Positions 55,184 through 63,710 of a stretch of 64,000 bases of DNA are shown here, piece by piece. Within the stretch, counting starts at the first letter, position 1, and each line of letters opens with the position of its first letter. This DNA comes from Rhodothermales bacterium (lineage in GTDB: Bacteria > Bacteroidota > Rhodothermia > Rhodothermales > Bin80). The DNA is taken from the NCBI GenBank assembly GCA_958296045.1, contig CATQHT010000003.1, positions 1,313,246 through 1,377,245 of the forward strand, given 5' to 3'. A model generated the notes under the pieces. It saw nothing but the letters and a program-made list of their open reading frames with translations, was not told the DNA's origin and made no database searches. A program made the translations under genes and the position numbers.

Positions 55184-55220
55184 GCCAGGCCATCTCCCTC
55201 CTGTGCCACCATGGCCTGGC
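55184..55220 (+). repeat. perfect 10-bp inverted repeat upstream of the recombinase gene
   Basis: GCCAGGCCAT (55184-55193) and ATGGCCTGGC (55211-55220) are exact complements around a 17-base spacer, in the 257-base gap before the recombinase. No T-run follows. Could be a protein-binding site, an RNA hairpin controlling recombinase expression, or a recombinase accessory site. Confidence 0.7.
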
Positions 55221-55357
55221 CCACGCGCTGGTGCTTACTGCACCGATGCCTAGCACCTGTGCTCCGAGCGAGCCTGCACCCATCGCCCCATCTGCTCCAT
55301 TGCTTAGGCAGGCCTCGTCCATGAGCTGCCATCTCATTCACTCCTTGCGTATCGCCT

Positions 55358-57418
55358 ATGCCCGGACCCTCATCCCATAAAATCACTGCCGACCATCTCA
55401 ACCGCCGGGCCTGCCTGTACATCCGCCAGTCCTCGCTGCATCAGGTGCAGACCCACAAGGAGAGCCAGCACCGTCAGTACGACCTGCGCAGGCGTGCCAT
55501 TGCCTTGGGCTGGCCCGAAGATCGGATTGACGTGATTGACGAGGACCAGGGCAAGTCTGGCGCCACCAGTACCCAACGTATGGGATTCCAGGATCTGCGT
55601 GCGCGTGTCGGTGCTGGAGAAGTGGGCATGGTGCTCAGTCTCGAAGTATCACGCCTGTGCCGAGACAATGCGGAATGGCATCAATTGCTTCGGATCGCAG
55701 CCGTGGCAAAGACCCTCATCCTGGACGAGCATGGCATTTACGACGTAGGCGACATCAACGACTGGATGCTGCTCGGGCTCAAGGGGCAGCTCTCGGAGTA
55801 CGAACTGCGCGGCATACGCGCACGCATGGTTGGGGGACAGCGCTCGAAGGCACTGCGTGGAGAGCTCAAGCTTCACTTACCGATCGGGCTGGCATACATC
55901 GAAGCAGACAGGGTTGTCTTGGATCCAGATCAATCCATCACCGAAGCGATTGCCTTGGTATTCACGACCTTCCGGCGACTGGGGTCCGCCATGCAGACCA
56001 CCCAGTGGTTCCGGCGACAAGCGATTCGCTTACCTTCGCGGCCCCACACGGGTAACAGTGAAGTGCACTGGGCAGTGCCCAATTACAGCCAGATTCAGCG
56101 CATCCTCCATAATCCCCGCTATGCCGGCTGCTACGCCTACGGCCGTACGGGCATGCGCACACGCCCAGATGGGTCCGTGCAGCGTACCTCCCTGCCCATA
56201 GACCAGTGGCTGGTGTGTATTCGGGATGCCCACAAGGGTTACATTGACTGGGAGGAATATTTACACAACCAAGAGACCATGCGCACGAACGCGGCGAGCT
56301 ACCTTGGCGGGGCCGAGCGTACGCCGCCGCCACGCAAGGGGGTGGCCTTGCTTCAATCCCGCATCATTTGCGGCCTGTGTGGTCAGAGGATGCACGTGAA
56401 GTACAACTATAATAACCGCGAAGATGTTAGGTGGTACTATCTGTGCAAGGAGAACGTCGTTCGCCGCGGCACGCGTACCTGCCAAAGCATGCGTGGAGAC
56501 GTGCTGGATGCGGCGGTAGGTCGCTTTGTTGTCGCCGCGGTCAACCGGGAGAACCTGACGCTTTCGCTGATGGTGCGCGAGCAGCTGCGCAGCGACTTTG
56601 AGGCGGCAGATCGCCAGAGAATCAACCATATCGAAAGCTTACGATATCAGGTGGATCTGGCCCGCCGCAGGTACATGGAAGTGGACCCGTCGAATCGCCT
56701 CGTGTCTGCGACGCTGGAGGCCGAATGGGAAGCCCGTCTGAAGGCCCATGGTGAAGCCGTCAGAGAACAAGAGCGGTACAAGAAAGCCCAGCATAGCACA
56801 CCCGATGCCGCGTTGGACCAGCGCATCCTTACGTTGGCCAGCGACTTTGGCACCGTGTGGGAAGCGGCTCATACCACCAACAAGGACCGGAAGCGTCTCT
56901 TGGGATTGCTGATCGAGGACATCACCCTGACCCGAAGGGGATACCAGGTGAATGTCGGATTGCGATTGCGTGGCGGACGAACCCACGAGCTGCCTCCAGT
57001 AGCGTTGCCCCTGCCTCGCGCTACGGTCATCCGTCGCGATGCCTCCAAGCAGGCCCTGGCCGAACTGGAGGAGCTGCTTGAGGCAGGCTACGATGATTCC
57101 CAAGCCGCCGAGGAGCTGAACCTGCGCGGGCACCGCGACAGCTTGGGAGGACGGTTCAACGCAAAACGCATTCGCACCATTCGCGTGCGTCACAAGATGC
57201 CTGGAGGAATCGAGCGGCAACGCGAAAAGATGCGTGCGCAGGGCTACAAAACCGCCAAAGAACTCGCCGCCGAACTCGCAATAGATGTTTCCACGGTAGG
57301 ATGGCGAGCCCGGGAGGGCAGAGGCATTGACGTGCACCAGATCCCTGCCAGCAAGCGTACCTTCGCAATGTATAGAATCAGCCCCAAAATACGAACCACA
57401 GCTACCGCCTCCTCATGA
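55358..57418 (+). CDS. large serine recombinase
   Basis: 686 residues from ATG 55358. N-terminal resolvase domain with catalytic serine in CLYIRQSS and partner residues in EVSRLCRDN and LSEYELRGIRARM; recombinase domain with QRILHNPRYAGCYAYGR; a zinc-ribbon with ICGLCGQRMH and a later CQS; a coiled coil (residues about 400-470, INHIESLRYQVDLARRR); and two C-terminal helix-turn-helix-like blocks (DDSQAAEELNLRGH, AKELAAELAIDVSTV). All domains are intact, so the element may still be mobile. It ends 31 bases before the right-hand core repeat. Confidence 0.93.
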   Translation: MPGPSSHKITADHLNRRACLYIRQSSLHQVQTHKESQHRQYDLRRRAIALGWPEDRIDVIDEDQGKSGATSTQRMGFQDLRARVGAGEVGMVLSLEVSRLCRDNAEWHQLLRIAAVAKTLILDEHGIYDVGDINDWMLLGLKGQLSEYELRGIRARMVGGQRSKALRGELKLHLPIGLAYIEADRVVLDPDQSITEAIALVFTTFRRLGSAMQTTQWFRRQAIRLPSRPHTGNSEVHWAVPNYSQIQRILHNPRYAGCYAYGRTGMRTRPDGSVQRTSLPIDQWLVCIRDAHKGYIDWEEYLHNQETMRTNAASYLGGAERTPPPRKGVALLQSRIICGLCGQRMHVKYNYNNREDVRWYYLCKENVVRRGTRTCQSMRGDVLDAAVGRFVVAAVNRENLTLSLMVREQLRSDFEAADRQRINHIESLRYQVDLARRRYMEVDPSNRLVSATLEAEWEARLKAHGEAVREQERYKKAQHSTPDAALDQRILTLASDFGTVWEAAHTTNKDRKRLLGLLIEDITLTRRGYQVNVGLRLRGGRTHELPPVALPLPRATVIRRDASKQALAELEELLEAGYDDSQAAEELNLRGHRDSLGGRFNAKRIRTIRVRHKMPGGIERQREKMRAQGYKTAKELAAELAIDVSTVGWRAREGRGIDVHQIPASKRTFAMYRISPKIRTTATASS

Positions 57419-57448
57419 ACCCTACAGGTCGCATACAGACTCGAACGA

Positions 57449-58040
57449 CTTATCGCCCCCGTCGTGCTGCACATGGTGCATCAAGATGAATTGATGCTGA
57501 TCCTCCAGCACGCAGACCGGAATGCCGAGCTCAGCTAACACGCCGGCCTTTCCTTTCCTGACCCACTGCGTATGCGGCTCGAAAACAGAAAATATCTTCT
57601 CTTCGTGCTCAATGTCTTCCTTTTTCAGCAAGCGACGGTCCACTTGGTCTACCAGTGTTTCGCTGGCTTCCAGGTACCACGCCATCTTGTCGGTCACTTC
57701 CTTCAGCGTCTTCACCGTTCCTAACGCCTTTGTGATGATCTGGCGCGCAACCGCAAGGAACTGACGTACGCGGTCGAGAAAGCCATTCTTATGGGCCTTA
57801 CGGCAACGGCGATAGGCTTTCGTTAATGTCTTCACCCACCAGTGGGCCTTGCGCCAGCCCTTCATTCCTATCGACTTGCAGTGTCCGTACAACTCGTTAA
57901 CCAGACTGCGCAATGCATCACAGAGAAGTCGTACGTCCGTGGGCCACTCCACGTTGGTACGCGCCACAGCCGAATCCGCGCGGCAGGCCCTGTTTTTCGG
58001 ACAAGCACTACCTACCAGCCTGAACCTGCCAGGAATGCAA
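57449..58040 (-). pseudogene. ISNCY-type transposase, central fragment
   Basis: Read leftwards from about 58040: RADSAVARTNVEWPTD (first catalytic acid region), LRSLVNELYGHCKSIG, RVRQFLAVARQII, MAWYLEASETLVDQVDRRLL, EKIFSVFEPHTQWVRKGKAG, ELGIPVCVLEDQHQFILMHH, then GGDK at the insertion point. The next residues continue at 54150 leftwards. The N-terminal part of the transposase is absent or unreadable towards lysS, so this IS was already truncated or decayed. Confidence 0.85.
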
Positions 58041-58080
58041 AGCGCCTTGCCTGGTCATTCGAGGCGGGAGCAGACGCAGA

Positions 58081-59592
58081 TCAAGGCTGCTGGGGTCTTA
58101 ATAGCGGGAAGAGGATCACGTCCCGGATCGATTCCTGGTTGGTCAGCAGCATGGCCAGACGGTCGATGCCGATGCCGAGTCCTGCTGTGGGCGGCATGCC
58201 GTACTCCAGGGCACGGAGGTAATCTTCATCAATCTGCATGGCTTCCTCGTCACCGCGCGCCCGCTGCCGAGCCTGTTCTTCGAAACGTGTCCGCTGGTCC
58301 TGCGGGTCGTTAAGTTCGCTAAAAGCGTTGCAGAGCTCCTTGCCGTTGCAGAATCCCTCAAACCGCTCGACAAGCCCCGCCGTGTGGCGGTGCCGCTTGG
58401 CCAAAGGACTTAGCGCTACTGGATAGTCCGTGATAAAGGTGGGCTGTAACAGATGCGGCTCCACAAAGGCGCTGAAAATGTCGTCAACAATTTTGCCTCT
58501 GCCCATACTGTCATCCACTACCAGACCCAGCGCGGTGGCCGCCTCGGCGAGCGCCTCCCGGTCCGCGCCCTGCAGACCGTAGCCCGTGTGCTGTACGATC
58601 GCTTCAAACATAGGAATACGAGGCCACGGCTGGGCGAATGAAAGTTGACGGCCCTGCACCTCGATATCTGTAGTACCACAGACCGCCATCACCACGGCCC
58701 CGATCATCTCTTCCACCAGAGCCATCATCCACCGGTAGTCCTTGTACGCCACGTACAGCTCCAGCATGGTGAATTCCGGGTTGTGAAAACGGCTCAACCC
58801 CTCGTTGCGAAAATCTTTGCCTATCTCATACACGCCATCAAAACCGCCGGCTATGAGGCGCTTGAGATATAGCTCATCGGCGATGCGCAGGTACAGTGGT
58901 ATATCCAGCGCATTATGGTAGGTAGTGAATGGACGCGCGGTGGCACCGCCGTACAGCGGCTGCAGGATCGGGGTCTCCACCTCCAGGTATCCGCGCGCAT
59001 CCAGAAAGTGCCTGAGGGCCGACACCATGCGGGAGCGCTTCACAAAGACGGCGCGCACACGAGGGTTGGTCACCAAGTCCACATAACGCTGGCGGTACCG
59101 CAGCTCCTTGTCGGCAAACTCATCGTACGTCGTGCCACCCTGCTCTTTGGCCACGGGCAGAGGGCGCAGGCTTTTAGCAAGAAGGATCAGGTTGTGAGCG
59201 TGTAGCGTTACTTCACCACGTCCGGTACGAAAGATGTGCCCGCGAACACCCACGATGTCACCGATATGGAGCAGTCGCTTGAAGACTTTGTTGTAGAATC
59301 CCTCCGGTAGGTCGTCGCGCCGGACGTAGACCTGCAACCGACCGCTGGCGTCGTGCAGGTCAAAGAACGAAGCTTTGCCCATGATGCGCCGCGCCATGAT
59401 GCGGCCAGCCAAAGACACCACCAGTGAGCGGGACTCCTGGTGTCGCGCATCGTCAAACGTGGAGTGCACATGCGCGATAGTGGCGTCCACATCCCAGGCG
59501 TAGGGATACGGCGGCACGCCCATCGCTTCCAGCGCTTTGCGCGCCTCCACACGTACCGCCTGCTGATCCGACAACGTGGTACGATTTGCCAT
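58081..59592 (-). CDS. lysS: lysyl-tRNA synthetase, class II
   Basis: 503 residues from ATG 59592; a longer frame upstream is not similar to the family. OB-fold anticodon-binding domain in the first 150 residues (LAGRIMARRIMGKASFFDL), then class II motif 1 (VETPILQPLYGGATARPF), motif 2 (FRNEGLSRFHNPEFTMLE) and motif 3 (GLGIGIDRLAMLL). Charges tRNA-Lys with lysine. Complete and of usual length; its 3' end abuts the IS remnant. Confidence 0.97.
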   Translation of the reverse strand: MANRTTLSDQQAVRVEARKALEAMGVPPYPYAWDVDATIAHVHSTFDDARHQESRSLVVSLAGRIMARRIMGKASFFDLHDASGRLQVYVRRDDLPEGFYNKVFKRLLHIGDIVGVRGHIFRTGRGEVTLHAHNLILLAKSLRPLPVAKEQGGTTYDEFADKELRYRQRYVDLVTNPRVRAVFVKRSRMVSALRHFLDARGYLEVETPILQPLYGGATARPFTTYHNALDIPLYLRIADELYLKRLIAGGFDGVYEIGKDFRNEGLSRFHNPEFTMLELYVAYKDYRWMMALVEEMIGAVVMAVCGTTDIEVQGRQLSFAQPWPRIPMFEAIVQHTGYGLQGADREALAEAATALGLVVDDSMGRGKIVDDIFSAFVEPHLLQPTFITDYPVALSPLAKRHRHTAGLVERFEGFCNGKELCNAFSELNDPQDQRTRFEEQARQRARGDEEAMQIDEDYLRALEYGMPPTAGLGIGIDRLAMLLTNQESIRDVILFPLLRPQQP

Positions 59593-59960
59593 AGAGCCTA
59601 TCCGTGAGGAGACGGGTGAGCCACTCTGGGTAGCGCATCCGATGGACAGCGCCTGCCCGCTGCTGCGCGCCATTGGGCCAGCACCCTGGGCGGGTGGGCC
59701 GAGCTGCCATCAGGTTTTGTGCCGCGCTACTTTTGCGTCTGGATTTCGTGACCACCGGCGGTCCATCGGACATTGGGGCAAGGCATTTCGGCAGCAACCC
59801 GGTTTAACAAGAGGGTGGCGGCGCGGTTCGTGCCCAGCGCCTAGGGCTCAGACCTCGCAAGTGGCGACATGCGGCATGGCCGCCAGAGCGATGCCGCAGG
59901 AGTCAGGGCGCAATGCGGATTCGCGCACCCCGTCGCGAGGGGCGGTTCACCGCTGAGGGC
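59593..59960 (-). other. leader region of lysS, nothing further recognised
   Basis: About 370 bases between the cyclophilin gene end and lysS. It should carry the lysS promoter. I see no T-box or L-box signature and no gene. Confidence 0.45.
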
Positions 59961-60833
59961 TTATCGGCCGGGTATTCGTGCTACTGACATCAAAATGTCT
60001 GTAAGCGGACGGTCTGGTGGTCTTCCGTACGTGCCGGTCGTCTGGACCGATGCAATCTTGTCAAGCACATCGAATCCCGCGACGAGCTCACCGAACACGG
60101 TATAGCCCCCGTCAAGCGGCGGATAGCCGCCCTCGGTGATGTACACTGCCCGCTGCTCTGCAGAAAACGTGAATCCGGGGTCAGTTTGACGCATGCCGTT
60201 TTCGATCTGTGTCAGTTCCTCGTCTGTCCATGTTCTGCCGTGGATGATGTAGAATTGGCTACCGCTGGACTCCTTCTCGGGATTCACTTGGTCCGGCTGG
60301 CGTGCCGCGGCCAGTGCGCCGCGCTTGTGGTACAGCCGGCGGTCTATCTCCGCGGGAATGTTGTACCCCGGACCTCCCTGGCCGTCATCAAGTGGGTCGT
60401 CATTCTTCGAGTATGGGTCACCGCCCTGAATCATGAAGCCGTTTATCACCCGATGAAACAGCGTCTGCTCAAGAATGTCTTCCTCTACCAGCTTCATGAA
60501 ATTGTCCCGGTGCAGGGGCGTTTCGTCGTAGAGACGAACGACCATGGTCCCCATCGGACTGTGAATCGAATAACGGTTGTTAAGCACGTCACTGCTGCCT
60601 AATGGCATCGGACTCTCAGGTCGGGAGGACACCTTTTCTTGGATGGCATCCGCGACCGCCTCGCCCGGACTGGATGACTCGTCCGCTACCGCCACATCCG
60701 CAATTGTCGCATCCGCGAGCGGCACCTCATCGGAAGTATCCGCAACAGGCTGATCCGCGTCTGGCTGGGCACACGCGGCGAAACATACCATCGAGAACAC
60801 CAAAGTCAGCAGCTTCACTACACTAAAATTCAT
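59961..60833 (-). CDS. cyclophilin-type peptidyl-prolyl isomerase lipoprotein
   Basis: 290 residues from ATG 60833, chosen because it starts a lipoprotein signal (NFSVVKLLTLVFSMVCFAAC). An alanine/aspartate-rich linker of about 70 residues follows, then the cyclophilin domain: MVVRLYDETPLHRDNF, TLFHRVINGFMIQGGDP (catalytic Arg, Phe, Gln), GSQFYIIHG, VFGELVAGFDVLDKIA. An insertion between SQFYI and the end (TWTDEELTQIENGMRQ) is typical of Bacteroidota members. Catalyses prolyl isomerisation, here in the envelope on folding or unfolding proteins. It overlaps the upstream gene by eleven bases. Confidence 0.93.
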   Translation of the reverse strand: MNFSVVKLLTLVFSMVCFAACAQPDADQPVADTSDEVPLADATIADVAVADESSSPGEAVADAIQEKVSSRPESPMPLGSSDVLNNRYSIHSPMGTMVVRLYDETPLHRDNFMKLVEEDILEQTLFHRVINGFMIQGGDPYSKNDDPLDDGQGGPGYNIPAEIDRRLYHKRGALAAARQPDQVNPEKESSGSQFYIIHGRTWTDEELTQIENGMRQTDPGFTFSAEQRAVYITEGGYPPLDGGYTVFGELVAGFDVLDKIASVQTTGTYGRPPDRPLTDILMSVARIPGR

Positions 60834-61206
60834 CGATCCAGCATCGGTGATTAAGGTCAAAATACGCCAGCGCCGCCTGCCGCAGCATCACTTCCTCTTC
60901 CGCTTTCGTCAGATCCGCAGGCATGGATTTGCGCTGTTCCCAAATCCAGTGGCCATTGTCTTCAATGCCCGTACGTTCGTAATACCCCAGCGTCTCAAAG
61001 GCACAGAACGTGCCTTCCAGCAGGATCTGCTCCTTGCGCGCTTTATCTAGATCCGGTGCAGCGCCACGACCCAGCTCCTGTAGGCCAATAAGAAACAGCA
61101 CTCCCTCCACATCTGCGCGCTTACCGAAGCGTCGCCGCGTCCACTCCTGCAGCTGCGGCCAGCGCTCGCGCACGCTGGAAGCATGCTGCGCAGGATTTTC
61201 AGCCAT
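60823..61206 (-). CDS. conserved small cytosolic protein of unknown function
   Basis: 127 residues from ATG 61206 (the frame is open further upstream but not protein-like). No signal peptide or membrane span; mostly helical and charged. Conserved-looking blocks: WPQLQEWTRRRFGKRADVEGVLFLIGLQELG, KEQILLEGTFCAFETLGYYE and MLRQAALAYFDLN. Its stop lies within the start region of the cyclophilin gene, so the two are co-translated. Similar small proteins ahead of peptidyl-prolyl isomerase genes are familiar from this phylum, but I know of no assigned function. Confidence 0.75.
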   Translation of the reverse strand: MAENPAQHASSVRERWPQLQEWTRRRFGKRADVEGVLFLIGLQELGRGAAPDLDKARKEQILLEGTFCAFETLGYYERTGIEDNGHWIWEQRKSMPADLTKAEEEVMLRQAALAYFDLNHRCWIDEF

Positions 61207-61355
61207 GTTTATGCTAGCTAGCGCCAAGCAGCCAGCAAACATTGGGGCGCCTGGGATGTTTCCGTCTGCGGAACTATGCGGACAAAATGCTCCTTTAAAT
61301 GGCGATTTCAGGCCACATGGCCGCTCTACCTCACTACAGCCATTTGTCAGGACCG

Positions 61356-63665
61356 ATGACCAGGAGCATAACTGTTCTGCTGCTCTTTGCCGCAGCACTT
61401 CCGGTGAGCGCCCAGCGCTTTGGCGGCTCCCTCGCCATACTTGAAGATGACGTCTTCGTAGGCGAAACCGGCAACATGTCGTTCGCGTCCGAGGTCTACA
61501 TCTACAGCCGCGCCAATCGATGGGCAGAAACCGGGCGCCTTGCCGTCAGCGAGAAAGCGGACCGTTTCGGGCGCGCGCTTGCTGGGCACGGCAACATTCT
61601 TCTTGCTGGCGCCAGCCAAGCCGAAGAAGGGACGGGCATCGTATATGTCTTTGCTCCAGGCGGTGACGGTGCATGGACGCAGCAGGCGGTACTGCGTGCG
61701 CCAGATGCCAGCGAGGGAGACCTGTTCGGTAGCAGCCTCGCGTTCGACGGTACAACGCTGGCGGTTTCGGCACTGGGTAAAGGCGAACATGCTGGTGCAG
61801 TATACGTGTTTGATGCTGGCTCAGATGGCGCATTCACCCATATGACGACGCTCACGCAGGAGGGAGTTTCCAGTTTCGGCAGTGTCATGGCCTTGCGCGA
61901 CGGCACCCTTCTCATCGGCGTGCCCCAGCACGAGGACAGCCGCGGCATCGTGTTCGCGTATCAAAGGGAAGGCCAGGAGGTCATGCTCACCGGTACTTTG
62001 GAGCCACCCGGCAACGCGAAAAACGGGCGCTTCGGCTCGGCACTGGCCCTAGGCGGCGATCTGGCATTTGTAGGTATGCCCAATGTTGTCCAGAGCCAGG
62101 GATCGGTGATGGTTTATGAACGTGACGAGTCTGGCAAGTATGCTGCGCTGCCCGAGCTTCGGGCCTTTGAGCCGCAGGCGGGCGCCTCATTTGGATCCAG
62201 CCTAGCTTTTGAAGATGACGCATTGTGGGTGGGAGCCTCTGGCGAGAATCGGCGCAATGGCTCTGTATACCGGTTTGACCGGCGCGAAGATCGCTGGGGC
62301 AGCGCTGCGCGACAGGTCAGCTCCCTGGCGGAAGGTAGTGCGGGCTTTGGCACCACGTTGGTGGTGCAAGGCGATGTGGCCGTGGTCGGAGCCACCGGGG
62401 TGGACCGCCGCGAAGGGGCCGCGGTGATTCTGACATTAGACGACGGATGGCAGGAGCAGACTATAGTCATCAATGACATCAAGAGCTTTCCACCTGTGAC
62501 CGGTGGCCAAGTGCAATGCACCGATGGCGAAGCGCTCGACTGGCCATGCAGCGACATTGACCTAGTGGCCTTCATTCCCACGCACCAGATGGGCGGCGGC
62601 CGCGGAACGATGGCCAACGACGTCTGGGGATGGACGGATCCGGTCTCCGGCCGCGAATACGCACTGGTGGGCCGCGATAACGGCACCTCATTCGTCGACG
62701 TCACGATGCCGGAAATGCCCATCTATGTTGGCGACCTGCCCATGACAGAAGGCTCACGCGCCAACGTCTGGCGTGACATCAAAGTGTATGAGGATCATGC
62801 ATTTGTGGTTGCTGATGGCGCAGGAGAGCACGGGATGCAGGTGTTTGATCTGGCTCGACTGCGTGACGTGGAAGAGATGCCAGTGACCTTTACCGCTACC
62901 GCACACTACGACGGCATCCACAGCGCGCACAACATCGTCATCAACGAAGACACCGGTTTTGCGTATGCGGTAGGTGCCAGCGGCGGTGGCGAGACATGCG
63001 GCGGCGGGCTGCACATGATTAACATCCAGGATCCGGTGGCACCCGTCTTTGCCGGGTGCTTTGCCGACCCTAGCACCGGGCGGCGTGGCACCGGCTATTC
63101 GCATGATGCACAGTGCGTCATCTACCACGGACCAGACGACCGGTACGTGGGTAACGAGATCTGCATCGGCTCGAACGAAACCGCGCTCAGCATCTCCGAT
63201 GTAACGGACAAAGGTAATACGAAGGCGCTGTCCATGTCGGCATACCCCAAGGTGGCTTACGCCCACCAGGGCTGGCTGAGTGTGGATCACACGTACTTCT
63301 ATATGAATGATGAGGGCGACGAGCCGCAGGACCTGGTCGAAGGCACGCGCACACTGGTGTGGGACGTGACCGATCTGGAGGACCCGGTGCTTATACATGA
63401 GTACATCGCGCCCACGACCACCACCGACCACAACCTTTACATCAAGGATAACCTGATGTACCAGGCCAACTACGGAAGCGGCTTGCGTATCCTGGATATC
63501 ACTACGCCGGACAACCCGGTGGAGGTGGGCTTCTTTGATACGACGCCGACCAACGCCGGGGGTGGCGCCTGGAGTAACTACCCCTATTTTAAGAGCGGCG
63601 TGATCATTGTCACGAGTATGGGAGAAGGGTTGTTCGTGCTGAAGCAGCGCACCGCCGGCACCTGA
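61356..63665 (+). CDS. secreted choice-of-anchor-B / FG-GAP-like repeat protein
   Basis: 769 residues from ATG 61356 with signal peptide MTRSITVLLLFAAALPVSAQ. First half (to about residue 360): repeats of the type FGRALAGHGNILLAGASQ, FGSSLAFDGTTLAVSA, FGSALALGGDLAFVGMP, an FG-GAP-like propeller. Second half: choice-of-anchor-B domain (ANDVWGWTDP, YALVGRDNGTSFVDVT, WRDIKVYEDHAFVV, HSAHNIVINEDTGFAY, SHDAQCVIYHGPD, TTDHNLYIKDNLMYQANYGSGLRI), built of LVIVD-like repeats. No C-terminal sorting domain is present. Secreted or cell-surface; ligand unknown. Divergent from the 127-residue protein gene with a 149-base shared promoter region. Confidence 0.92.
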   Translation: MTRSITVLLLFAAALPVSAQRFGGSLAILEDDVFVGETGNMSFASEVYIYSRANRWAETGRLAVSEKADRFGRALAGHGNILLAGASQAEEGTGIVYVFAPGGDGAWTQQAVLRAPDASEGDLFGSSLAFDGTTLAVSALGKGEHAGAVYVFDAGSDGAFTHMTTLTQEGVSSFGSVMALRDGTLLIGVPQHEDSRGIVFAYQREGQEVMLTGTLEPPGNAKNGRFGSALALGGDLAFVGMPNVVQSQGSVMVYERDESGKYAALPELRAFEPQAGASFGSSLAFEDDALWVGASGENRRNGSVYRFDRREDRWGSAARQVSSLAEGSAGFGTTLVVQGDVAVVGATGVDRREGAAVILTLDDGWQEQTIVINDIKSFPPVTGGQVQCTDGEALDWPCSDIDLVAFIPTHQMGGGRGTMANDVWGWTDPVSGREYALVGRDNGTSFVDVTMPEMPIYVGDLPMTEGSRANVWRDIKVYEDHAFVVADGAGEHGMQVFDLARLRDVEEMPVTFTATAHYDGIHSAHNIVINEDTGFAYAVGASGGGETCGGGLHMINIQDPVAPVFAGCFADPSTGRRGTGYSHDAQCVIYHGPDDRYVGNEICIGSNETALSISDVTDKGNTKALSMSAYPKVAYAHQGWLSVDHTYFYMNDEGDEPQDLVEGTRTLVWDVTDLEDPVLIHEYIAPTTTTDHNLYIKDNLMYQANYGSGLRILDITTPDNPVEVGFFDTTPTNAGGGAWSNYPYFKSGVIIVTSMGEGLFVLKQRTAGT

Positions 63666-63710
63666 CGCGCATGCGCCTTGGCGCTTGCCTGTGCGATGGT
63701 GCGCCGGCTC

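Larger units (their letters stand above)
54151..57448 (+). mobile_element. 3.3-kb serine-recombinase mobile element inserted in an ISNCY transposase gene
   Basis: CTTATCGC occurs at 54151-54158 and again at 57449-57456. Removing one copy plus everything between (3,298 bases) joins the two transposase fragments in frame at GGC-GAT-AAG-GCC-ATG, restoring Gly-Asp-Lys-Ala-Met. The element therefore has exact boundaries. Contents in order: DUF5372-like gene, helix-turn-helix gene, an inverted repeat, and a large serine recombinase gene, all on the plus strand. Serine recombinases act at short shared cores, which fits the 8-bp repeat. Confidence 0.85.

Noticed and set aside
63666-63710. GC-rich dyads (GCGCATGCGC, GCGCC-TT-GGCGC) between two convergent genes as a terminator.
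   Set aside because: The loops are too small and no T-run follows on either strand.
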